Shown here piece after piece: positions 8,506-16,960 of a DNA stretch of 34,039 bases. The stretch spans positions 1 to 34,039 of the forward strand of contig CANOYR010000016.1 of assembly GCA_947571655.1 (NCBI GenBank), given 5' to 3'. Position 1 is the stretch's first letter. Each line of letters begins with the position of its first letter. The notes beneath the pieces are model-generated. The model saw only the letters and a program-made list of their open reading frames with translations, was not told the DNA's origin and did not search any database. Source of the stretch: an uncultured Caryophanales bacterium. Its GTDB lineage: Bacteria; Bacillota_I; Bacilli_A; RF39; UBA660. The position numbers were made by a program, and so were the translations under genes.

Positions 8506-8538
8506 ATAAAAAATAAAGTACCATAATGATACTTTATT
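8506..8538 (-). terminator. Intrinsic terminator after cotE
   Basis: 9-bp stem AATAAAGTA (minus 8530-8538) / TACTTTATT (8512-8520), 9-nt loop, T-run after. The cotE stop codon (8534-8536) lies inside the stem. Confidence 0.85.
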
Positions 8539-9079
8539 CGTCTAGATATTCTTCTTGGATTTCAGTATCAATTTGTTGTTCTGCTTGTTCTAGTTCTTTT
8601 TCTGTATAATCGTCCTCAATATCTTCCCATGGATCTTCTTCTTCATCATAGGTAATTTTTACTTTGGTATCCCCAACAAGTTCAATTCCCAGTTGTTTTT
8701 CTACAGTAAATTCTATCTTTCCATCTACAATTTCTGCACGAGTACATGTAGGCTGTTTCAAACTACGAATCACGACTTCCTCATCAGAAAGTGCTGTATC
8801 GTTTTTCTTTGGAACAGTAACGATTTCGTTATATTGTACACTCTTTTTCACAACTTCTGTTTTACTATCATTCATACATGAATACCAAATGTTAACATCG
8901 TAACTACCTGAAATCCCTATTTTATCTTTGTTTTTACTTCCAGAAAAGTTATGATTGATAATCCAAGCACCAAGGATAGTTGTAGGCATAATTTCAGGAC
9001 TAATTACATCTGTAGTTACAAATGTTTTCTTTCCTTTTCCAATTACTGCTTTTGTAACAATTTCTCTTGTATTTGCCAT
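8534..9079 (-). CDS. cotE: Outer spore coat morphogenetic protein CotE
   Basis: 181 residues, the same length as Bacillus subtilis CotE. Recalled family features are all present: R-E-I-V-T-K-A-V near the N-terminus, S-P-E then I-L-G-A-W-I-I-N-H, Y-D-V-N-I-W-Y-S, K-T-E-V-V near residue 80, Q-P-T-C in the middle, and a very acidic C-terminal tail with W-E-D. CotE lies at the interface between inner and outer spore coat and recruits outer coat proteins. The gene follows miaB-ricA as in Bacillus, but mutS does not follow it. It has its own promoter region, cut off from ricA by a terminator. This is direct evidence of a sporulation programme or its remnant. Confidence 0.93.
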   Translation of the reverse strand: MANTREIVTKAVIGKGKKTFVTTDVISPEIMPTTILGAWIINHNFSGSKNKDKIGISGSYDVNIWYSCMNDSKTEVVKKSVQYNEIVTVPKKNDTALSDEEVVIRSLKQPTCTRAEIVDGKIEFTVEKQLGIELVGDTKVKITYDEEEDPWEDIEDDYTEKELEQAEQQIDTEIQEEYLDE

Positions 9080-9097
9080 AATATCCCTCCTCTAATT

Positions 9098-9106
9098 TAA
9101 TCTATG
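9098..9106 (-). promoter_or_regulatory. Possible sigma-K-type -10 element before cotE
   Basis: Minus-strand CATAGATTA fits the sigma-K -10 pattern CATAnnnTA, with an AC dinucleotide about 15 bp upstream. The predicted start would leave a leader of only ~12 nt before the ATG at 9079, which weakens it. Confidence 0.3.
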
Positions 9107-9131
9107 CAAAAGAATCATTTTGTTGATAGAA

Positions 9132-9160
9132 AGAAAAAACAATTCTCTAAGAATCGTTTT
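9132..9160 (-). terminator. Intrinsic terminator between ricA and cotE
   Basis: Minus-strand AAAACGATTCT (9150-9160) / AGAATTGTTTT (9136-9146), 11 bp with one wobble pair, 3-nt loop, T-run. It separates cotE from the miaB-ricA unit. Confidence 0.85.
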
Positions 9161-9162
9161 TT

Positions 9163-9504
9163 TTAAAACTTAAATAATTCTTCTATGGACTGTTTTATCC
9201 ATTGAAAATTATCATTCAGTTGTCTTTGTATATCAATAAAATCTTGATATAGAGGAATTTCTTTTAATTGTTGTTCTAAAATAGAAAGCTGTTTTTCGAT
9301 GAAAGTTACTGTTTTTCCTTCCATTTCTAATTTTACAATTTTTTTCTGTAATTGTTTTATTTTTTCTATTTGTTTGGGGATTCTAGAATGATTTTTCATT
9401 TTTTTCTCTAGATAAAGATATTCTTGGTATTGCTTTGAATTTTTAATTATGGAAATTATTTCCTCCAGTTTTTCTCTAATTTCTTGATTCAACAAGCTCT
9501 CCAT
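9163..9504 (-). CDS. ricA: RicA/YmcA-type regulator (YlbF/YmcA family)
   Basis: 113 residues, nearly all α-helical and coiled-coil-like, with no membrane segment. Position between miaB and cotE, size, and the Q-L-Q-K-K-I...E-K-Q-L spacing identify the YmcA/YlbF family. In Bacillus subtilis RicA with RicF and RicT forms the Y-complex needed for RNA maturation by RNase Y, competence, biofilm formation and sporulation. The ATG lies 28 bp inside the 3' end of miaB, with GGAGC upstream inside that gene, so the two are coupled. Partners RicF and RicT are not in the window. Confidence 0.82.
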   Translation of the reverse strand: MESLLNQEIREKLEEIISIIKNSKQYQEYLYLEKKMKNHSRIPKQIEKIKQLQKKIVKLEMEGKTVTFIEKQLSILEQQLKEIPLYQDFIDIQRQLNDNFQWIKQSIEELFKF

Positions 9505-10894
9505 CTAAGCTCCATGTTTTTGCATTTGTAACTTTAACAAAAACAATCTTTCCAATTAGAGAATCATTTCCATTAAAGTTAATTAGCTTATTTGTATCTG
9601 TATACCCAAACAATTCTGTTTTTCCATTTTCATTATGACCGTCTACTAATACGGGAACCGTTTTTCCTATTAATTTCTGATTATTTTTCAGGAAATAATC
9701 ATTCACTATAGTATTTAACTGATAAAGTCTATTTTCTTTTTCTTTCAATGGAATCTTGTCTTCTAAACGGCAGGCCGCTGTATTTTCTCGTTTAGAATAG
9801 ATAAAGGTAAAAGCATTATCATACTTACAGTATTTGACTAAATCTAAAGTTTCCAAAAAATCTTTTTCTGTTTCTTTAGGAAATCCAACAATTATATCAG
9901 TTGAAATACTAACATTGGGAATTTTTTCTTTTATCTTATCAAATAAAGAAATATATTCTTCTCTTGTGTAACGTCTTCCCATTAATTTTAAAATTCGATT
10001 GCTTCCTGACTGTACTGGTAAGTGAATCGCTGGCATGATATTTGGATATTTGGCAATTACCTCTATCATTTGATCTGTAAAGTCCCAAGGATGGCTTGTC
10101 ATAAAACGTACTCGTGGAATTTTGGTTTTGGCGACATCTTCTAGTAAATTTTCCATACGATACTCACTATTTTGATCTTTTCCATAGGCATTTACGTTTT
10201 GACCTAATAAGGTTACTTCCTGGTATCCTTCTTGAACTAAAGCTTTTACTTCTTTTAGAATATCTTCTTTTTTCCTACTTCTTTGCTTTCCTCTCGTATA
10301 AGGAACAATACAATAGGTACAAAATTTGTCGCATCCATACATGATATTTACAAAAGCTTTATGATTACTTGCTCTTTTTACCGGCATTCCTTCAATTAGG
10401 TTACCCTCGACACTTAAGACCTCAATTTCTTGTTGTTTACTATCTAAGTATTTTTTTAAGATATAGGGAAGACGGTGTAAATTATGAGTTCCAAAAACAA
10501 AGTTTACTTGCCGGTATTTATGTAAAATTTCATTTACTACTCCCTCTTCTTGGGCCATACATCCACAAATTCCAATTATTAATTCAGGGCGTGTTTCTTT
10601 TAAATGTTTTAATCTTCCAAGCATTCCGAAGGCCTTGTTATGTGCATTTTCTCGAATAGAACATGTGTTTAAAATAATTAAGTCTGACTTTTCCATTTCT
10701 AAATTTTCTTGAAAGCCAAGTTCTTCTAGTATTGCTTTTATATTTTCACTATCATGTTCGTTCATTTGACATCCATAGGTCTTTATATAATATGTTTTAT
10801 CTTTTCCAAAGGACTCTTTTAATGACTGGTATTCTTCTATTTTAACTGTTTGTCGTTTTCTGCTCCTTGCTTCTTTGTAACTTGGTAACTGCAT
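9476..10894 (-). CDS. miaB: tRNA (N6-isopentenyl adenosine(37)-C2)-methylthiotransferase MiaB
   Basis: 472 residues. A radical-SAM enzyme that adds the methylthio group to i6A37 in tRNAs reading UNN codons. The N-terminal MTTase domain starts at Y-G-C-Q-M-N-E-H-D-S-E (Cys42) and has N-T-C-S-I-R-E-N-A and C-G-C-M-A-Q; the radical-SAM cluster is G-C-D-K-F-C-T-Y-C at about residues 187-195, and a C-terminal TRAM-like segment is present. N-terminal extension before the MTTase domain is normal in Firmicutes. Confidence 0.96.
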   Translation of the reverse strand: MQLPSYKEARSRKRQTVKIEEYQSLKESFGKDKTYYIKTYGCQMNEHDSENIKAILEELGFQENLEMEKSDLIILNTCSIRENAHNKAFGMLGRLKHLKETRPELIIGICGCMAQEEGVVNEILHKYRQVNFVFGTHNLHRLPYILKKYLDSKQQEIEVLSVEGNLIEGMPVKRASNHKAFVNIMYGCDKFCTYCIVPYTRGKQRSRKKEDILKEVKALVQEGYQEVTLLGQNVNAYGKDQNSEYRMENLLEDVAKTKIPRVRFMTSHPWDFTDQMIEVIAKYPNIMPAIHLPVQSGSNRILKLMGRRYTREEYISLFDKIKEKIPNVSISTDIIVGFPKETEKDFLETLDLVKYCKYDNAFTFIYSKRENTAACRLEDKIPLKEKENRLYQLNTIVNDYFLKNNQKLIGKTVPVLVDGHNENGKTELFGYTDTNKLINFNGNDSLIGKIVFVKVTNAKTWSLDGELVESRN

Positions 10895-10919
10895 ATAATC
10901 ACTTCCTTTTTTCTATCTA

Positions 10920-10928
10920 ATTATATCA
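10920..10928 (-). promoter_or_regulatory. Extended -10 promoter of miaB-ricA
   Basis: Minus-strand TG-A-TATAAT, 25 nt before the miaB ATG; no convincing -35 hexamer. Confidence 0.5.
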
Positions 10929-10953
10929 TTACAATCATCTATTAGAAATATTT

Positions 10954-11964
10954 TTATTTTCTTCTTGGATAGATTTTGGATAGTAATGTTAATTTTTTTT
11001 CAAGTTCTTTTGTAGTAAATTCTTGAGAACCCTTTTGTTTTAAATAGTCAAGATAAATAATAAAGGGAATCTCTCCAAAATTTTTTGCTTCCATTTCTGG
11101 GCAAAGATGAATACAATAATCGACGATTGTTCCAATTAGTTTTCTTTTTTCATGATAAGGTAGATTCCAATCGATGCAAAATTCTAAAAATGACTGAAAT
11201 AGTATACACTGTGTTTTCTTGAATGAATCATTTAGGCAAGATTGATTTCCTACTTTTGAAAGGGTCCAATTGTATCCTTCAATAAATTCAATAAAATTTC
11301 CATTCGGTTGATTAAAATACGATAAACTACGCTCACTATGTTCTGTATGATAATAGTAATTTACATTTCTATTTTCTATTACTTTTTTTGCTGTATGACA
11401 AACTAAATTATGAAAATATATATCCTCATTTATATAATCTGGAAACTTTTTTCCCTCAAGAAAATCACGATGATAAATTTTATTACAACAAGAGAGACTT
11501 TCTTTATAAAAGAATTTTTTTCTTTGCAGAGAAAAGGGTAAGTAGGGATTTAAAATTGCTTCTTTATTGATAGGAAATGAACTATTTTGGATAGATGTAG
11601 TTAAATTTCCTACTATCATATCTGGGTGTTTTCTTTTCTTAATGGCCGTTTGATATAAAGTTTGGTAAAACCTATCATCTACTGAATCATCAGCATCAAA
11701 AAAACCTATATATTCTCCATTTGCTTCATAAATTCCTTTATTTCTTGTATAGCTTACTCCTGCATTAGATTCATTTTTTAATACTCTTACATGATTGTTT
11801 TTTTGAGCAAACTCTGAAATGATTGAGAAACTATCATCTCTAGAGGCATCATCGATTAATAAAATCTCTGTCTCTGAGGATTGATTTTTTAATAAACTAT
11901 TTAAAGAGTCTTCTAAATATTTTGCCTTATTATAAATTGGTACTACAATACTTAAATTTTTCAT
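10954..11964 (-). CDS. Family 2 glycosyltransferase
   Basis: 336 residues. GT-A fold: start S-I-V-V-P-I-Y-N-K-A, D-D-A-S-R-D at about 37-42, and the D-x-D metal site in F-F-D-A-D-D-S-V-D-D near residue 90. A following segment has N-E-D-I-Y-F-H-N, the usual GT2 acid region of wall teichoic acid and capsule transferases. No membrane helix is seen. Substrate unknown. An extended -10 element (TG-A-TATAAT) precedes it, so it is a single-gene unit and not joined to the glycan cluster at 17-20.6 kb. Confidence 0.88.
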   Translation of the reverse strand: MKNLSIVVPIYNKAKYLEDSLNSLLKNQSSETEILLIDDASRDDSFSIISEFAQKNNHVRVLKNESNAGVSYTRNKGIYEANGEYIGFFDADDSVDDRFYQTLYQTAIKKRKHPDMIVGNLTTSIQNSSFPINKEAILNPYLPFSLQRKKFFYKESLSCCNKIYHRDFLEGKKFPDYINEDIYFHNLVCHTAKKVIENRNVNYYYHTEHSERSLSYFNQPNGNFIEFIEGYNWTLSKVGNQSCLNDSFKKTQCILFQSFLEFCIDWNLPYHEKRKLIGTIVDYCIHLCPEMEAKNFGEIPFIIYLDYLKQKGSQEFTTKELEKKLTLLSKIYPRRK

Positions 11965-11989
11965 TATTCCTTCCTTTAAAACATCTGTT

Positions 11990-11998
11990 ATTATATCA
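11990..11998 (-). promoter_or_regulatory. Extended -10 promoter of the glycosyltransferase at 10954-11964
   Basis: Minus-strand TGATATAAT 26 nt before the start. A purine-rich AAGGAAGG follows as RBS. Confidence 0.5.
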
Positions 11999-12004
11999 TA
12001 AAAT

Positions 12005-12030
12005 AAAAGAAAATAATACCTTTAGGCATT
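12005..12030 (-). terminator. Probable weak terminator after the ankyrin-like gene
   Basis: Minus-strand AATGCC / GGTATT 6-bp stem (one wobble) with 4-nt loop, then a T-rich but interrupted tail. It contains the stop codon at 12022-12024. Confidence 0.4.
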
Positions 12031-12717
12031 ACTCTCTTTTAATACGTTATCAATGATACTATCCATACAACTTGATTTTTTGCTGTTTAATACTTCTTCC
12101 TTAATAACATCAAAATTACTTCTAATAAATAAAATTAATTTTTCCATTCTAGGAAGTAATGATTTTTCTTCTAAGTTGTCTATAATCATTTCTAGATTTG
12201 TAAGTTTTGAATATTTCCCGTATTTGTTACTTTTAATATAAGTTTCATACAAATTTTTGAACGATACAACATCGATATTGTTAAATCTTTCATCTTCTAG
12301 AATCTTTACTGTTGTATAAATATAGTGGTCATTGATTGACTTATCTAAAATTGTTTCTCCCTTGTTATTCTTAATATTGGGAAGAAATTTTCTATTTTTC
12401 TTCAGTTTGGCTATGATTTCTACTACATTAACATAATTAATAGAAACTAAGAAATGTGCAAATGTATTTCCCGCAAAATTTTGATGATTTACATCCCAAT
12501 CTTTGTTTCCCATATGTTGAAGTACTAAATCATAATCCCCATGTTTTAGTAATCTAACTAAAACACTATTACCTGCATCATCGCAAGTGTTGATATGCAC
12601 AATTTTCTTTTTGAGCACTTTGTCAACGAGCGTTATGTGACCTTCCTTAATTAGTTCAAAAACTAATTCTGGTTTTTTTCTCACGGCCTCGATTGCCTTG
12701 GCTTCATCATAAAACAT
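12022..12717 (-). CDS. Ankyrin-repeat-like protein
   Basis: 231 residues, cytoplasmic. Three helix-turn-helix units in the middle fit ankyrin repeats: D-D-A-G-N-S-V-L-V-R-L-L, N-F-A-G-N-T-F-A-H-F-L-V, and N-N-K-G-E-T-I-L-D-K-S-I, each about 33-37 residues apart. The N-terminal helix contains a repeat-like H-I-T-L-V-D-K-V-L. The last ~90 residues are helical and charged. A protein-binding scaffold is likely; partner unknown. Confidence 0.7.
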   Translation of the reverse strand: MFYDEAKAIEAVRKKPELVFELIKEGHITLVDKVLKKKIVHINTCDDAGNSVLVRLLKHGDYDLVLQHMGNKDWDVNHQNFAGNTFAHFLVSINYVNVVEIIAKLKKNRKFLPNIKNNKGETILDKSINDHYIYTTVKILEDERFNNIDVVSFKNLYETYIKSNKYGKYSKLTNLEMIIDNLEEKSLLPRMEKLILFIRSNFDVIKEEVLNSKKSSCMDSIIDNVLKESNA

Positions 12718-12750
12718 CTATAACACCTCTTATACACGGGATAGTTCACT

Positions 12751-12779
12751 ATTATACTCGTTTTCCTTTATTTTGTCAA
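12751..12779 (-). promoter_or_regulatory. Perfect-consensus sigma-A promoter of the ankyrin-like gene
   Basis: Minus-strand TTGACA (12774-12779), 17-bp spacer, TATAAT (12751-12756), 34 nt before the start codon. Confidence 0.88.
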
Positions 12780-12846
12780 ATTAATTTAAGAAAAATATTA
12801 TACTACTGCTTTTTTTAATTGTATTTGAGGTCTTTATAATTTTATG

Positions 12847-12882
12847 AAAAAAGAACCCTGTCAGGTAATCAGAGTTCCTTTT
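12847..12882 (-). terminator. Intrinsic terminator overlapping the end of the VWA/DUF285 gene
   Basis: Minus-strand GAACTCTG (12870-12877) / CAGGGTTC (12853-12860), 8 bp with one wobble, 9-nt loop holding the stop codon (12861-12863), then T6. Confidence 0.82.
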
Positions 12883-15314
12883 ACTACATTCGAAGTTGAT
12901 GTTTTTGATGAAATCATTTGGTCGACTAAGTTCGATGATGCATTTGTATAATTTACTGTAATTTGTGCACCATTAGAGGTTGCTACATTATTAAATATAT
13001 CTGTATAGTTATTAATTGTTGTTGAATTGATGTTAATGGTCGTAGTTAAATTATTACAATTTGTAAATAAGTTAGCTATTCCTGTTGTCGTCGAAAAATC
13101 AAATCCATTTAAGTCTAAGTACGTTAAGGATTGACAATCATTAAACATTCCATTCATCTTAATAACTTTCGTAGTACGAAAACTACTCAAATTTAAATTA
13201 CTTAAACTGCTACAGGTGTTAAACATCCATGACATGTCTGTTACACTAGTGGTATTAAAGTTACTTAAATCTAAATTATTTAATTGATAACACATAGAAA
13301 ACATATTTGACATATCAGTTACTTTTAGAGTAACAAAACTACTGATATCTAAATTTGCTAGCTTACTACAAGCAGAAAACATGTTATTCATATCTGTAAC
13401 GTTTGCGGTATTAAAGTTACTTAAATCTAGAGTCTGTATAGTTCTACAACCATAAAACATTCCTTGCATTTTTGTTACGCCCGTAGTATCAAAGTTTATT
13501 AGATTTAGACTTTCTAATTTATTACAATTTTCAAACATCCACTGCATTTCTGTAACGTTTTTTGTGATAAATTTTTCTAAGTTTAAATTTACTAAGCTCG
13601 TACAGTTACTAAACATATAGGACATATTTATCACATTGCTTGTATCTAAATATTCTAATCCTTCAATTGTTTGCAGTTTACTGAATCCTCTAAATAAATA
13701 AGAACTATTGGAATTGGCTATAATTTCTCTTTCTCCTTGAATATATACAGTATATGTATTTGGATTATCGGTATTTGGTATGATGTAGCTCATAATATTT
13801 TCATAGTTTCCCTCTGAAATATCAAAGCTTTCTTTAACATTCGTTAAATCACTCAATTCATTTTGAAAAACTATTTTTGTAATAGAATCTTTATATTTCC
13901 ATAACTTCTCATCGTAATTTTTTGGGACTTCTTGAAGAATGGCTGGTTCATATGGTTGAATGATTCCTGTCATAAGTTTATTAATTGTTATTTTTGACCA
14001 TATTGCTCTTATTATGACGTCTTCCTCAGGCATTATAAAGTAATTATCTCCAATTTTTTTTGCAGTCGGTGTTATGATATTCCATCCTTTAAATTTGTAG
14101 CCTTGGCAACTAGGTTCTGTACTAGAAATTTCAACAGTTTCATATACCATTTTTCCTTCAGATGCTGGAACATCTTTTAATTTACAACCAGATGGTGCAT
14201 TTCCATCATAACTTACTTGAAATTGTGTTGGTAGTATTGGTGTTTTATCGCTTGGGACTGTTTCTTCTGTATCATCTATTTTATAAACTATTTCTTCTTT
14301 TTGATTTGTCGGATAAAAACCACCAACATCAAAGTATTCGCTTTTTAAGTTTAAATCAATCGTCATTGTCGCAGATTCTCCAGATTTAAATTGATCTAGT
14401 GTCCATATTACTTTTGGCACTCCATTTTCATATTCTAAGGCAACTTCACCAAATGAAGTTTTAATTTTGGAGATTGATTCTATATCAAAATAATTATTAT
14501 CTATATAGTCTGTTAAAACTAAATGATCATAAGTAACTGGAACAATTGTTGCATTTAGTAATACATTATTTAAAGTGTCTCTATTTGCGATAAACTGATT
14601 GTCGCTGATTTCTCTTATCGGATTTAAAATTTGCTCTGCCATTTCATATTGAATTCCCTGAATTGTTAACCATGGATATTGACTTTTTAAATAGGCATAT
14701 TGCGCAATCTGATTTGGAACATCTTCATTAGGATATCCATCTGTTAAAAACAGCATGATACAATCTTTTCCATCTTGTTTTTTGTAGTTTTTTAAAACTG
14801 TATCTGCATTTTTTAATGCCTGATAATAATTGGTTGATCCAGTTTCTGTCATGGAGTTTACTTTGTTAATTAAATCTTCTTTATTATGGGTAAACCCTGA
14901 AATAATTTCTGAGTACCTATGAAATGTAATTAATGCTGCAGAACTTTCATCATTCGATAGTAGTAAATTTAATAGATGAATCGTATCATTCTTTACTCTT
15001 TGTAGTTTTTCTCCCTCCATAGAGCCAGAGATATCTAAAATAAAGATAACATCCATAGGTTTGATTACTGTTTTTAAAACAGTATTTAGGTTAAATGTAA
15101 CTCTTGCTTTTCCCTTTTCTATCCACTCTGCACTTTTTTCAATCCCTATACTTCCTGGTTCTTTTTCTTGATAACTTAATTTTTGTGAAGAAAAATCAAT
15201 GCTTTTTACTGCTTCTGTATAGGCATATGAATTTAGTATTAGCCCAATCGAAATCAATAGAAAGCTAATAACAAAAAGAGAAAAAAGGATACTTTTTCTA
15301 GATATCTTTCTCAT
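12861..15314 (-). CDS. Surface protein with VWA domain, Flg_new-type repeat and eight DUF285 (BspA-like) repeats
   Basis: The frame opens at a GTG at 15323, but AGGTGA lies correctly before the ATG at 15314, giving 817 residues. Residues ~9-27 are a signal anchor. A von Willebrand A domain follows with the metal-ion site D-I-S-G-S-M (Asp94, Ser96, Ser98), T-G-S-T-N-Y and F-L-T-D-G-Y. A ~60-residue Listeria-Bacteroides type repeat (Y-D-G-N-A-P start, G-W-N, I-R-A-I-W end) is next. Residues ~550-780 hold eight ~24-residue units containing M-F-x-x-C (last one L-F-x-x-C), the DUF285/BspA leucine-rich type. No LPXTG or C-terminal helix is present, so retention is by the N-terminal anchor or the protein is released. 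Likely adhesin. Confidence 0.85.
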   Translation of the reverse strand: MRKISRKSILFSLFVISFLLISIGLILNSYAYTEAVKSIDFSSQKLSYQEKEPGSIGIEKSAEWIEKGKARVTFNLNTVLKTVIKPMDVIFILDISGSMEGEKLQRVKNDTIHLLNLLLSNDESSAALITFHRYSEIISGFTHNKEDLINKVNSMTETGSTNYYQALKNADTVLKNYKKQDGKDCIMLFLTDGYPNEDVPNQIAQYAYLKSQYPWLTIQGIQYEMAEQILNPIREISDNQFIANRDTLNNVLLNATIVPVTYDHLVLTDYIDNNYFDIESISKIKTSFGEVALEYENGVPKVIWTLDQFKSGESATMTIDLNLKSEYFDVGGFYPTNQKEEIVYKIDDTEETVPSDKTPILPTQFQVSYDGNAPSGCKLKDVPASEGKMVYETVEISSTEPSCQGYKFKGWNIITPTAKKIGDNYFIMPEEDVIIRAIWSKITINKLMTGIIQPYEPAILQEVPKNYDEKLWKYKDSITKIVFQNELSDLTNVKESFDISEGNYENIMSYIIPNTDNPNTYTVYIQGEREIIANSNSSYLFRGFSKLQTIEGLEYLDTSNVINMSYMFSNCTSLVNLNLEKFITKNVTEMQWMFENCNKLESLNLINFDTTGVTKMQGMFYGCRTIQTLDLSNFNTANVTDMNNMFSACSKLANLDISSFVTLKVTDMSNMFSMCYQLNNLDLSNFNTTSVTDMSWMFNTCSSLSNLNLSSFRTTKVIKMNGMFNDCQSLTYLDLNGFDFSTTTGIANLFTNCNNLTTTININSTTINNYTDIFNNVATSNGAQITVNYTNASSNLVDQMISSKTSTSNVVKGTLIT

Positions 15315-15338
15315 ATAAATCACCTATTCTTTTTTATT

Positions 15339-15368
15339 ATTATACTCTTTTTTCTACTTATCTGGCAA
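15339..15368 (-). promoter_or_regulatory. Sigma-A promoter of the VWA/DUF285 gene
   Basis: Minus-strand TTGCCA (15363-15368), 18-bp spacer, TATAAT (15339-15344), 24 nt before the chosen ATG. Confidence 0.7.
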
Positions 15369-15440
15369 GATAGAATATACATTTATTTATTACTTTCAAT
15401 CAATTATTATTTGATATGATTGATTTTGTACTTATTAAAA

Positions 15441-15495
15441 AGGAAAAATGTTATTTTTTCCTCAGACTGTAGACAAACCCCTGAGAGTGTAATTT
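15441..15495 (-). mobile_element. 3' end of the IS1182-family element with terminator hairpin
   Basis: Holds a hairpin AGGAAAAA / TTTTTTCCT (15441-15462) and, next to it, CAGACTGTAGACAAACC, which resembles the terminal repeats of IS1182-family elements as I recall them. The matching inverted repeat was not found with confidence at the other end (~16.87-16.95 kb), so the element's full limits are unknown. Confidence 0.45.
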
Positions 15496-15537
15496 TTTTA
15501 TAATTTTTATATAATCTTTTATTTTTGATGATAATGT

Positions 15538-16853
15538 TTATATTTTCTTTCCTACATTATCGTTTTTTATTAATATATTTTTCATGTTTTGGGCAGCACA
15601 AATCAGCCATGTATAATTTTGATTTTTTTCTAATCCACTATACATCGCATATCTGTACCCATGATTATTTTTTGAATCAGCAAAACTTCTTTCCACTTTT
15701 TCTTTTCTAAACTTATATAACTCTTTTCCTTCTTTTGACAATCTGTTTTTTCTAAATATTTCGTTCCATTCCTCATGGATGTGTCTTCTAACCACCTTTG
15801 TTATCTAAGTTTTGATATTTTTTGTATCCAAGTTTATCTATTAATCCTGTATATTCTAATACTTCTCCTGTTTCTTTTTCATAATAATAATTTTCGTTTT
15901 TTACATATACATATTTTCTTTTTTCTTCTCTTGATTCTTTTGTTCCATACCTTCTATATCCAATCACTCCAAATATTCCTTTTTGTATTAATTTCTTTTT
16001 TATTTCTAATGTATCATATCCTGAATCTACCGCCACTTTTTTAACTTTAAAATTAAATGTTTTCTTTATATATTCTAATCGCTTATTATATGGTTTTGAA
16101 TCATGTACATTTTCTTCTGTTACATATGCATCCACAATAATATTACATTTATGATCTACAGTCCGATGATCTAAATACATAAATCCTTTTTCTTTATGAT
16201 CCCGATGATAGTACCCACTTTCTTTATCTGTAGTACTTATTTTAATGTGCTTTTCTTCAATTTCATCTTCATACTCAAATTCCTTTCTATTATTTTTTCT
16301 TCTTTCTTCATTAATTTCTTCCTCTAACCATTTTTTTTCTTTCTTTGATAGTTTGAACTATACAATCATCATATTTATTCTTATTTGTATTTGCCTTTTT
16401 ATGAGTAGAGCCAGTATAAAAAGTAGTTCCATCAATTAAATTATATTTTATTGCTTGATTTACTATATTTATAAATATTTTTTCAAAAATATCTGTACCT
16501 TTAAATCTTCTTTCATAGTTTTTACTAAAAGCTGAAAAATGTGGTGTATCTTGACCAAATGGAATACCTAAAAACCACCTGTATTCTGCATCTACCTTAA
16601 TTTTATTACAAGTTTTCCGCATTGATTTAATTCCATCAATTGTCTATATGTATACTAGTTTAAATAATACTATTGGATCTATGCTTGGTCTTCCATTATT
16701 TTCACAGTATAATTCTTTTACTTCACTACGAATAAAAGTGAAATCTATATATTTGTCTATCTTACGGAACAAACTGTTTTCGGAAACTATTTCTTCCATA
16801 GTAATCATTAAGATTTCACTTTGAATATTATTATTTACTGCCATCATTTTCAT
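15538..16853 (-). pseudogene. IS1182-family transposase, broken by at least three frameshifts
   Basis: Four consecutive minus-strand fragments (16644-16853, 16311-16622, 15788-16180, 15538-15795) together cover one transposase of normal order. Fragment 1 carries the N-terminal part ending near R-P-S-I-D-P-I-V-L-F-K-L; fragment 2 begins in the next frame and holds D-G-T-T-F-Y-T-G-S-T (first catalytic Asp); fragment 3 has V-D-S-G-Y-D-T (second Asp); fragment 4 has K-V-E-R-S-F-A-D-S-K-N-N-H-G-Y-R-Y-A (catalytic Glu and the IS1182 motif). Frames change near 16630, 16325 and 15790. The DDE residues survive but the protein cannot be made whole, so the element is inactive. A -10 like TATAAT near 16880 may be its old promoter. 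Confidence 0.88.
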
Positions 16854-16960
16854 AAACTCTTTTCTATCCTAGCTACTTATATTATAACATTTACTCAATA
16901 AAAAAAACGAGATGGTTGATATTTCATTCCGCTAAGATAGAAATTCATTTCGTAAACTCA

